NCBI RefSeq assembly: GCF_001949145.1
Contig: NW_019091365.1
Location: 1,508,159-1,570,158, forward strand
From: Acanthaster planci
Taxonomy: Eukaryota > Echinodermata > Asteroidea > Valvatida > Acanthasteridae
Length of the DNA: 62,000 nt
Direction of reading: 5' to 3'
The position numbers were made by a program, and so were the translations under genes. The notes under the pieces are model-generated. The model saw only the letters and a list, made by a program, of their open reading frames with translations, did not search any database and was not told the origin of the DNA. Of this stretch, positions 26,401-38,400 are shown piece by piece; position 1 is the stretch's first letter, and each line of letters begins with the position of its first letter.

Positions 26401-29400
26401 TGAGGGCGTCCTTCCATTTCATCCATTCCCCATACTTCTCTTCGGGGAGAGGCGTGTCCCAGTCATGAGAGTCAAGGTTGAGTTTTCTGAGAATGGAATG
26501 GCCCTGGATGCTCACCAGTGCAGCAAATCCAAGGAGGTCGAAGAGGCTGTTGATGGTTGACAACACCCAACGTCTAGTGAAGGGCTTGTCACTGACTGCC
26601 ACTTGGAATGTGAAAGCATCCGCAGACAAGTCCCACTGGAGGCCTAAGCTTCTCTGCACTGGAGGGGGGCCCTGGTCAAGGTTCTGGAGTTCTTTGGTGA
26701 GGTCATCACTGGGCAAGGCTTTCATGACATCTGAACTGTTTGATGCGATTTTGTGGAGACGGAGATTTGAATGGGCTAACATGGTTTGTGTCCTCTTCAG
26801 GACTTCAACAGCCTCATCAACACTGGGGAACGATTTCAGTCCATCATCCACATAGAAATGACAATCGAAACACAGTCTTGCATCACTTCCGTACTCATCT
26901 CCCTCAGCAGCAGTTCTCTCGAGTCCATAGATTGCTACAGCAGGTGATGGACAGTTGCCAAATACATTGACTCTCTTGCAAAACTCAAGGACTTCTCCAT
27001 CCAAGTCAAGGTCTTTAAACCAAAGGAGTCATTAGTCACGTAGGGTGTCCTTGACAAGAAAGCTATGGAACATCATCTGAATATCAGCAATGACCACAAC
27101 TGGTTCAGCGCTGAACCAAATGAGGACACCTAGGAGAGTATTGTTGGGATCTTGAGCAGTACGTCATTTAGGGAAACTTTGTCGTGTTGAGAACTGGAGT
27201 CGAACACAATCCTGATTTGCCCTGGCTTTTTTGGATGGTAAATGCCGAAGCTTGGGAGATACTAGCATTCTTGGTCCGGCTGGAGTGGAGGAGCTCATTC
27301 AACATGATCATTGCTAAAAATCTTCTTCATGAAATCTATGTAGTGGTCTCTCATCTCAGGTTTCTTGAGCAGTGTACGACGAAGAGACATGAGTCGGTTA
27401 AGGCGACTTGTCTGTTGTTTGGAAGACACTGTCGGTGGGGCCGGAATGGAAGTGGGGCTACCCAACTGTTGGCTTCATCCTTGAAAAACGCCTTATTCAT
27501 GATGGACAGGAAAAGCTCATCTTCAACTGATGCTGCCATTTTATAGTCATCGGGAGATTCTCTGAAGATGTCAAATCTGTGCTAGCCAGCTACCTCTCAG
27601 AAACATGCTTCAAGGTCTCAGCAGTCAATGTTTCTCTGACATGAATCTTGTTTCGACATGGTGTCAGGCAGGTAGGGCGGCCATTGTCCAGTATGCTAGT
27701 CTTGTAGGCATGGACTTCGGGCTCGTGTGCTCCTCCAAGACACACATCTCCAATTACTACCCAGCCCATGTCTAAGCATTGGGCGAACGGTGCATTCGGT
27801 GGTTCATTGCACTGGCTGCGAACCTTGTGTGCTTGAATGACATCTCTGCCTAGCATCAAGAGAATTTCAGCTGAAGGATCTAGAGGCGAGATCTCATGGG
27901 CAGGTGAGGGTGATGGCTTGCAGCTTCAGGTGTTGGGAGTTTGTCCCGGTTGTTAGGGATGGCATCACACTCAATGAGCGGTGGCAATGGGATGTTGACT
28001 TCACCATGTAGTGACTGTAGGGTTAAGCCACAGGCTCTCCTTCCATAAGTATTTGTTGTCCCAGAGCATGTGCGGAGCAAGTACAGGGATGAGTTCCCAT
28101 TTATGTCGAACATGTCAAAGAAAGAGGATCTTGCAAGGGAGTGGTTGCTCTGGTCATCAAGCATCACATACACTTTCTTCATTTTGTTAGGCTGCGCCTC
28201 TGGATACACACTGGCTAGGCATATCTTAGCACATGATTTCCCTCACACACCTTCCCCACAGACCGCAGTACAACTGGAGGTGGTTAGGGGAGGTTCTGGT
28301 TGAGCTTTCTCCCCTCTGTGGTTCTCTGCACTGTGCCCGAGATCCTTTTGTGCCCATGGGGGTGGGCCATCGTGAAGGGCTGACACATAACGGTTGCTGT
28401 CACATAACGGTTGCTGTCACACTCTGTGCAATGAACAGCAGCCTTACACTCTTTGGCCTGATGAGCAGTAGACGCACAGCAGCGAAAACAGATGGCATGT
28501 TCTTTCAGGTAGGACTTTCTTTCCTCTAGAGGCTTTCCTCTGAACCCACGACACTTTCTGAGTGAGTGAAGTTTCTTGTGGATAGGGCACTGCCTTTCAG
28601 GTTCTGTTGAAGAAGGAAAAGGGGGAAGGGAATGCTATGTTGTTCCTTATACAATGAGCCCTTTGTCACCCACTTCTCTTGAAGGAAGTGAAGTTTCTGC
28701 ACGATCAGATTTGTCCCCCTGCCAGTGTCCAGGAAGCTGAGCCCAGGCAATTTTACCTTCAAGTTTTGCTGCCATGACTTCGGGAAGAAGATCTGCCAGC
28801 TCCTGTAGGTTTGTGTACTCTTTGTTTCCTATCTTAGGACAGTTCTCCAAACGTGAGAAGAGAGATGCTTCGATGGCCTCTGGAGACCCGTACTTCTTGT
28901 CGAGCTGTTGCCAGACTAAGTTCAAGCCAGCCAATGGGTTGTTAATGCGTACAGCTCTGATCCTAGCGGCATGCCATAGGGACTTCCTGCCAAGCCATCT
29001 AGTGAGTAGGTCCAGCTCCTCACTAGGTGTCAGGTTCGAGCCTTGTGTCACATTGTGAAAACTGGCTTTCCATGCCCGGTAATTCTCTTTCCGGTTGTCA
29101 AAAACCTTGAATCCAGCTGTGAGCAGATCTAGGCGAGTGAGGTGGGCCGTGAGGTCTGAAATATCTGAACGACTGGGTAGAGGTGCATTAGACTGGCCCC
29201 TGTTGTCAGCATGACAATGTTGAACCACATCTGACAGGTAGGAGGCGCGTGGAAAAGTCATTGCAGCAGTTGCTTGAGGGGCTTGGGGGTAGAAGTTCAG
29301 AAAATTCTGTGGAGGATGAGGCAGAGGAGCTTGAGGCTCGATGGTATAGTTTTCTGGATGTGACTGTCCAGTTACAACGTGGTGGTTCTTGGAGTTGGGT

Positions 29401-32400
29401 TGCTCAACAGGGTGTTCTTGATGACGCTCAAAATGTGAATCAGTGTACTCTTCTGTGCGTCGTGCAGGTTCGTCCAAAAGTGCAAGGGAGATGCTGACAA
29501 CACTTACTCTATCCTTGATGGCTTCAGCCTCAGCAGCTGCCTCTAGCGTCTTAGCAGCAACTAATGCAGACTCCGCTTCACCTTCTTCTTGCAAGGCAGT
29601 CAACATGGCGTCCAGACGTGCACGCTCCACTTTCATCGCATTCTGATGTTTGGTGTAGTCAGCTCTCATACGGCCTCTGCTTTAGCACATGCCTCTGCTG
29701 CAGCCAAGCTGATGTGAGACCTAGTAGATCGTTGCGAAGATTGGGATGACGCTCCACATTCTGAATGCACCTCCAGGTTCTGCAAGTCCCCGGATCCTTG
29801 GGCAGACATGGTTGTTAAGTAAAGCATCAGTCATTGAGTGAAGCTCTTGAAGTGTGGATCCTTTTACTCTTCTGCCCTCACTGTGATGCGCATACACAGA
29901 TATGCAGAGGTCTAAACATCTTTCCAAATGGGCGCCTTGACTGGAGCCGTTTAATGGAAAACGATGTAAAAAGATTGTGCTCCAACAAGGGCCTGAAAAT
30001 AAAGGTGGAAAGTTGTAAAATATACAATCAAGGAAACGTGGATGAGATGGAGCAGCAAAGAGAAAACTAATGGTAGAGGGCGCTAGACTAAATTACTGTG
30101 GTTGAGCAGCCCGAGAGTGGAGCTGGGGCAGAACACGGTCTTCCTAGGGCAAGGGGCCAGCCAAGGAAGGTCCCGGTGTGGTGGTCTCAGCTGTCTCCTG
30201 GTCTCAGCAGTCCCCATTACCAAATACAGTAAAATCAGTCGGCTCCTGTGCACGACTGCACAGCAGGAGGCACATTCCGTTAGGTACCCCCTCACTCACA
30301 GCTAAGGCCTATTTCCCCGTCAGAGCCACATATACGGGTGAAGCACCCATGCGGCTAGGCCTTGTCCCCATCCTACCGCTTATCAAGAATCACCCACTCA
30401 AGCGGTTAGGCCATAATCCACTACGGCTGCTTAACAAAGGGAACGCCTGCTCAAGTGGGTTACAGGGAAGAACCACTAAAAATTATAATCCGCCCTCTCA
30501 TGCAGCTAGGATTGTGTGGGCCACTATCAATGTGTGAATGCGTCCACTCAAGCAACCCAGCCTATGGGGAGTGTCGCGTTGACCGTTCCTCCTAACACAG
30601 ATGGTAAACACCTGCAGAACGCGCACAAAAACAAAAAGAAAGAAAAGGGCACCAAAAAACAGAAAATGACACTCTTGCCAACAAGAATGGAATCACACAA
30701 GGTAAAGGTTTATTCAGAAATGATGGATGGATGATTAAAGTCAACACACAACCGTGTAGCAAAAATGGAACTCAAAAAACTCGAAGATGTCTGAAAGACA
30801 CGTCCGTTGCGATACGGTGCTGAGAAAAGAAGGACAAACACGGCGCGACCGTAGTGCATAGTGGGAGATTATAGGGCATCTTGGATGATAAAGTCTTTTC
30901 AGCGAATAGCCATTCGCCCATGGGAAATTTACAAACGTACTGACTGTTTGGATAGGTAGAGCGCCGTAGACTTTAGATTTTAATTGATTACTCATCTGAG
31001 TTAAAAGTCTAACAGTTTATTTTCCAATTTCTTCAGCTGACTGAGAGATTTATGCCTTCTTTCTGAACTGTTGTATGCTTACCTCATGGTTCAAGCCAGA
31101 TGATTTGATGTTGATATGCAATTTTACTGGGGTAGAATTTCCATTTAAAATCTTCTGCAAATGGATTTTAACAATCCATCCAACCTTGGACTACTTTGCA
31201 TGTGGTTTTTTCCCTTTGTCACCAAGAAATGCCGATTGTGTTTATTGCAGAGACCAGCACAAGTATGACTTGGTAGATTACTGGAACAGCACAGGTGCAT
31301 CGGGGCTCGAGATCCAGCAGATGTACATGAAAGCCCTTGATGAACAGGTAGCACTGCTGTATACAGATAGTACCAAGGAAACCGGTAACCCACCTGAGCC
31401 TTCCCCTGGCAAACAGGTTTGATTTCCATCTGGTTTCAATTTCACAACTGGGTTTTGAAAGGATTTATTTTTACTGAAGTTTTCTGATCCTCCAGCTTTT
31501 TTTGTTATCATGTTTGAAAGATGGCATATTTTTATACCATCTGCATGCAGCAGATGAACAAAGGAGGCATTTTTGGAAGGGGGATTTAGAAAAAACCCAA
31601 TCATTAAAACTTTTGAATTTTTTGTATACTTTTTACTGAAAACCAGATTGAAAGGATGGGAACATATGGGGTCCAGGAGGGACAAAACGTGATTTTGGTG
31701 GCTAACATTAGCAATGAATGCACTATTGTGACCAGCAGCTTTCCTTGTTCTTTTGTGACTTGAAGTAGCTGGTCTCTTTGGTGGGCAACATCAGTGATTT
31801 CCTGGAGGAGTCAGGGTATCGGACCATCCTAGAGCCACTGCTGCAACGGGCCATTAGGATGCTTGTGAGTTTGAGGGTTCTTTCCAAAATTGATAGTTCA
31901 CAAATTCTGCAAAATTTGCGTACTGCAGAGTACGCTGGTTAAATTTAAGACCTAGTTACAGGTCAGGATCCAAGCCTAATCTAGATGGCTTAGCAACGCA
32001 TCTATGTTATGCTTGTTTTGCATACCATCTGTGGAGTTCACAAGATACATAGAGAACGCATTCAAGAACTGTGCATGTGGAAACCTGCTCTTCAGCAGCA
32101 CTTTTTACTGCTGTTATAAAGCAACCAAAACACTTGCAGATCTCCTCAACGTTATTCTATATATTTCCGTTGGTAAAAGTTCAATTTTTCTGTGAGAATT
32201 TGACAACTGTCAACCTGTCAACAGTTGGCGGCAAGTTCCTAATTAATAATTAAAAACTGCAGGCAAGCTTTAATATTTTTTTATTGTTGGAAATTTATCC
32301 ATGTGATAGTTCTGACCATACAGAACCTTTTTTCCTATTTTATTTTGTATGTGTTTGTTTACTGAACATAATATCTATTGGGATGGAGTTTACCATCATG

Positions 32401-35400
32401 GAGTACGTTAGCCTGTTAAGCAAATTATTACAGTGTATTTCTTAAAGTTGAAAATGTTACTGAACATACATCTGTATAATTTTTATGTATAATTTGGATG
32501 AGGAACTGTTAAGTGTTGTCGGGTTTTTATTCCTTGAGAAGACGTTAAGAATTTAAAAGAAGTGTGTAGAAAATGCAGTGTTGCTGCGAGAGTGACATTT
32601 TCAGTATGAACTTCGTACATCAGTTTTGTTCCTGCCATAATTTCAGCCTTTACAAGATGATATACTGAGCGCCAGCCCTGACGATATCTCAAAGTATTTG
32701 TTTTGCCATAACCATCTGGCTCGCTTCTACGCTGACGTTGATAGATTTGAGGATGCCCTGGCTATTCATGAAAGACTGCTTGCTCTCAAAGAAAAGTAAG
32801 TCAAACAGTTATCAGTTCCATGCAGTAGCAACATTACAGTTGAAACACAAACATAAGAATATCTGTATGGAAAATGATTTCAACCCATGCAGGTATTCGC
32901 TAGGCAGCCTGCTAATCACTACATATCACAACTCAGCTGAAAACACAACACAAAAGTTATGCCATGTTCTGGATAAGCACCAACCGGTGACATTATGTGC
33001 AGTGACACAGAATACGTAACATTTGTGCTAATTGCCAAATCCAGCTATATGATCCACCCTGAGTTGAAGTGCACCCTCACAAGCGAAGACCATATCACAT
33101 TTCAACATAAATTGGCTATGTACTCTGCACAGCCCGCACCAAACATACATAAACCTGCGCATAAACACACTTAGTTCCCACCAAAAGACTGTGGTTTCCT
33201 TGGAAAAACATGCCCTCTCTTCCCACTCAGAGTAGGGCTTTGCATTTAGCTGCTTTCACCAAACTAAGGAACTAGACTAAAAAAACAAATGGCAGTCAAA
33301 TTTGCTGAAAGAATTCATTGTGCTGCTTTTGTATCTTATTTTCATTGAAGACCGGAGAGTGGTGTCAGCTCCTCAGAGAAAGCAGTTACTGTAAACAACA
33401 TGGGCTTTGTACACCTCAAACTTGGTAACAATGACAAAGTAGGTAGACAACTATGAAGGTAAAAGGTTGTAGAGTCTTGAAAGTGAAGGGATTTATGAAT
33501 TAGGCTGGAAGAAAATCGTCTATCGAAAAGTTTAGACTTGTGGGAAAGACTTGACTTGACAAATCACATGGTGGTGGATCTGTCAGTATGAAGTGTTTGG
33601 TATGAGCATAAAGTAGAATCTATCGCTTTTTGTTGTGAACCCCTTAACTCCAAAAAAGGTCACAATGTTTCTAATGGTCTTGAGCACGAAAGGAGTAAGC
33701 TATTTGTAACAGTTAAGCAATTAGTTCTTGTCCAAATCACACAACCTTCGAAAGAGAGAGTTTGCCATATACATGTATGTCTCTGCGAAGTCAGCATTGA
33801 ATGATGTCAAAGTTGTCTCTCCAATGTGTTGCATTGTTATATGTTCGACATCCACCAGGATTAATCAGGATTAGAGGAAGAGCCCAGGAATTTTTACCAC
33901 ACAGGGCTTGAGAACCGTGGTACTCAAGTTAATGCAAAGAAAGTATCATTTAGCATAACATTGGTAGATTTCAGAAGACTCAGGAACATTCCTCTCAAAT
34001 ATGCCTTGAGAGAATTGTTTCATGAACGAAAATGACATGTTGCTGCCAAAGAGGATGTGTGAGATTTTCTTCACATCGCAGTGGTGAGAAAAACTCACTG
34101 GAGTTCCCTGATAACGTATTGTGATTCGTTCAGGCATTGGACTTCTTCCAGCAAGCTTTGACCTTGCACAAGGAATGCCTTAATGGTGATGACATTCACG
34201 AGGTCATAGCCACTGCTACCAACAACGTTGGCTCTGTTTTAGCAGTAATGGGCCATTATGATGAAGCTGCAGAAGTTCTCCAAAGATCACTTGAAGTAAG
34301 TCAAATAAATACCATCGTAATAGTGACAGTGACGTTTAATAGTATCTTGGATTGGCATTGCCAAAATACTGGGGAAAAAAAGCAGTGATGATATTGACTG
34401 CAAGCAACAATGACCGGAGGGTCAGTGAAAGCAGGAAAAAAACGAATAGTGAATGACATCTGTGACAGTTACTTCAGACCTCTGATGGTAACAGTGTCAA
34501 CATTGATGGCATTGCCACAAGCAACGGTGGTGATAACTATTAAGATGTCCTCAAGTAGCAAATGCCATTCCAGACAATACTCATGCGAGATGAAAATGTA
34601 ATGTCTATCTCAAGTGCACACATCCTTGATGATGACTTTGCCAACCCACGACTCCTTAACCACTAGACTTCAGCACTTAGTGCGGATACTTTAAAGTAAT
34701 GTCCAGGACGGGCTAAGGGGATAGGTATGTTCCTGTCTCCTACTTTCCGGTTTTATGAAAGCATGCACCATCCACTTCAAACTCTGCACTGGTCCTCATC
34801 CTCAGATCTATGAGGAACTCTACTTTGATAGTCTCCCTCCGGATGTCGGTGGAACCCTGCTTAACTTGGCCAAGTGTCACGTCCGAAATCCAAACAAAAC
34901 ACCTGAGGAAGTGCAGGCGACATATCAGAGGTATGTGCAGTTGATCCCTTGACTCATTTGGAGACCATTTTGGGGATAAGAATGTATCTCTGTGTTAGTT
35001 TTAGTGACCAAACAGCTTTTAGTGGGAAAAAAGATGTTAAATGTACCTCAACAGACTTTCTAGCCTCATATGGATTTGTCAGCATGACAATTGTTTAGCC
35101 TAGGATTTGATGACACTGTGAAGATGGTCCAAAGTACCTTCACAAACTCGGATCTGGGTTTTATGGCCTATAGTCAAAAGATACATCCAGTGGACAAATG
35201 CAAACCTCCAGTGAGTAGGATAAAGATATGGACTGGTTTCCTCCGAAATAAGGGACTGTCCAAACTCAGTCCTTACCTTACTATGATCCCACATGCCTAA
35301 TCTGTTGGATTTGGTTGATCCCATGCTTGAACTAATTAGACTACTTGATACTGACATCTGCTGAATGCAGATAAATGAGGTTGGGTTAAAGTTTATTAAG

Positions 35401-38400
35401 ACCATGATTACTTTAGATATTCTTTGGAATCTTCCAAGCATTTCATTCTAAGTTGGCTATTGGATCGTGTAGGTTCAGTACACTGCATCAGCCGGCTTGA
35501 AAGCTCCTTTGTTCTGGTTTCAACTATCCAGAGCCATAGAGATTCGAGCCAATGCCTATGGTCGCAACCATCCGGAGGTAGCTCAGGTGTTGACAACGTA
35601 CGGCTCATACATGCTGCGTCTTAAGCAGGTCGATGAAGCACTAGATATGTACTTAGAAGCCCTGGACATTTACACAGTAAGAGAATCGATTGTTAACCAT
35701 AAAATAGTCAAAGAATCTCAAGTTGACTTTACATTGTTGGATGAAGTGCAGTTTAGAATGTACACGTTTTTAGGATGTAAAATTCAGCGTTTGATAAATA
35801 AAACAATTTTTTGAAGATATTTCTGCAGTTCTCTATTTTATTGAATTATTTGCATAGCAATATCTAACTGAATCTAGTTTTGTAAATATCTCCTTGCTTT
35901 GTAATACATTTAATTAATGGAAAAAATATGTGCTTGGCCAGACTTAAACGTGCGTTTAAGACCGATTCAGGAGAATGGACGCGACTAATGCCCAAGCTGC
36001 AGGTGAGGGTATTATCAGTGTCCAGTCTCCTGAGCCAAGCACATATTTATTCCCATTCATGCTTTTTCAGTCAGAGAGTCAAAAGAAGTCAATATATAAT
36101 AGATTTCCCTACGATTTTGTTCTAGAATTTTACTTTCATTTTCCCAAACACCCTGTCCATTTTATGGAATATTCCTTGTGCAAATTGTCCAATTTGCACG
36201 GGCATGGTGAGCCGCGTACACACAGACTCTTGACCAGTCAAAATTGATTAAACTGTCTTGTATTCAGGTGCCAGTATGTGATTTACACGGCAGGCATTAT
36301 CAGTTCTCAGCAGGCATTATCAAATGTTAATGCACGGTCAAGGTGCACGTTGTTGAATACGGAGGCTGTCTGAGGTATTTATGAATTTGAATTGTAAGTA
36401 ATGCTGTTGCAGTCAATATACATATTGTTCTCTATTGTTGGGGGACGTTTATCCTCATAGTGTTCTTGGGTGCCACAATGACTTAAATGGCGGATGAACC
36501 TTTGGTCAACTGCATCAGGGATGGATGTGAGGCTCCAGCGGCTGTCAGTAGTTTCTGAGGCAGCATTGGCCCAATTAATATTTATATCTGTATGGTCAGA
36601 ATATGGCCATTGCTCCCCACAGTGTGGCATAGGAGTCGTCTTGTAAAGTACTTTGTGGGCCACTCCACCAGCCTACATCAAACAGAAAGGTGAAGATACA
36701 GGCCAAACCGCAAGTAGAAATGATGGCTTTTGCCCGATGTCCTGTAGAGAGGTCTGAGTAAGAGGGGAGGTGAGTGTTTGAGGGTGGCAACATGTAATGT
36801 CAGCATGTCAAGGAGGTTTCGGAAGGTGGTGGACACATTGGTGACGAAGAGAGTGTACTTGTACTATGTGCAGGAGTCAAGGTGGAAGGGTGTGACGTAC
36901 AAGTTCTTCTGAAAGGGCCGCGATAATGAAAGCAGAGGTGTTCGGTTGTTGCTGGCAGAGTGTTGAGCTGACCAGGTGATTGCAGTTCAGCGTGTCCGTG
37001 AATGGATCCTTCTGGTGAAGTTACTGATTGGAAGGAGAGTGTTAATGTTATCTGGGCATACGCCCCACAGGTGGGGGGTCTCAGGAAGAGAGGGTTCCTT
37101 AGATAGTCAGGGCAGTCTCCAGCAGTCTCCAGGCTGTCTCCAGGCTGCCAAAGAGTGAGGCTGTAATCGTGGGTGGTGATCTCATCGGCCATGTGGGTGC
37201 AGTTGCAGATGGCTATGAGGGCATGCGTGGTGGTATGCGCTATGGTGAGAGGAATACTGATCGTGTGCAGATCCTCGAGTTGGGTGACGTAGTTGAGTTA
37301 GTGATATGCAACACTTTCTTCAGGAAGGCGGCTAACCAGCTGGTGACATACAGTTCAGGAAGATGCAATAGTGCTATAGACTTACTGATGCTTAGGAAGG
37401 GGAAACCGTACATTGGTGAAGAACGTCAAAGTCATAGCTAATTAGTAGTGAAGAGTGTGTTTAAAAACACCGTCTCATCATTGGTGACCTGGCTCTGGTT
37501 CTGGTTGGTGCTAGGAAAACGAGAAAAAAGCACATGCCGAGAATGCGGGTGTAGCGGTTAGCCAAGGAAGATGCGAGTGAGAGATTTAGATTGAGGGTGG
37601 AGGAGTTGGCAGAGCAGACTGTGATGGAAGAAAGTGTGGATGGCAGGTGGTCTGGGCCAAGGAACATCTGGTTGCGGGCTGCCAAAGAGGTTTGTGGGTG
37701 GATGGAGGGCGAGCCTAGGCACAAGGAGGCTTGGTGGTGAACCGGAGAGGTCAGTGCAGTGGATGAGAAGAGGCGCTGCTTTAATGTGTGAAAGTCTTCA
37801 AGTGAGAAGTTAGACAGGTTGGCCTACCTTGAGGCAAAGCAGATGTCACGAAGATGATTCACATATGGTTCAATTCCATTCGACGTTCGAAAATTAACGA
37901 CTTCGACCGTGCACGGCGGTTACTTGACAAGACCCTCATGAACCATATGGAATTGTCCTTAGCAAGTCGGCAATCCTACGTTAAAGCCTTCTCGTTTTGA
38001 AGACTCCATTTGCACAAACTTAAGACATGATCACATTGAAACTCTTTGCATGTGTTCTAGAAGTTTTGAACCAAATAAAACACTACAGAATCATGAAAAC
38101 AAATGCTACATAAATATGAAATTTTGCCTCAAAGTGGTTGCTAAGTAATAAAATATGTCCCTTTTCAATTGATCTCTTGGTCTTTTTCTCCACTAAATTT
38201 CTCAATTTTAGAAGTTTTCCCACAACAATGAGACATTGCAGGTGACAGGCCAGAATCTCAACTACATAGTACATTCAGTTTTATCTAGGTAGATTTTTTG
38301 TTCGACTTTCATGAGTTATTTTAGACACTTCCGTTCAGTGCGATCTATGTATTTTACATGCACAAAACTGATCCAGCTACATACCGTGCACCGTACACTG

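Larger units (their letters stand above)
23851..30135 (-). mobile_element. BEL/Pao LTR retrotransposon, complete but frameshifted
   Basis: A 6.3-kb minus-strand element bounded by two 268-bp LTRs and the 5-bp duplication CGGTC. In order on its strand: gag with zinc-knuckle cysteines, DUF1758-type aspartic protease, reverse transcriptase with YVDD, the Pao 'peptidase A17'/RNase H region, integrase, and a C-terminal DUF5641-like segment. This is the canonical BEL/Pao order. Many frame changes separate the parts, so it is not functional. It lies inside the gag region of a DIRS-like element, so it inserted later. Confidence 0.8.
19600..31000 (-). mobile_element. DIRS-like retrotransposon, interrupted by a BEL/Pao element
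   Basis: A minus-strand tyrosine-recombinase retrotransposon filling most of the intron. On the minus strand the order is gag-like region, reverse transcriptase, RNase H with its C-terminal extension, then the start of a tyrosine recombinase. Its gag region is cut at 23846-23850/30136-30140 by the BEL/Pao insertion, so its 5' portion lies at about 30141-31000. Both outer ends are estimates: I could not identify terminal inverted repeats by eye. Several frameshifts and a truncated recombinase show it is inactive. Confidence 0.65.

Noticed and set aside
28384-28418. Two adjacent copies of CATAACGGTTGCTGTCA
   Set aside because: A short local duplication in a dead BEL/Pao gag; one of the many indels that broke the frame and not a separate feature.
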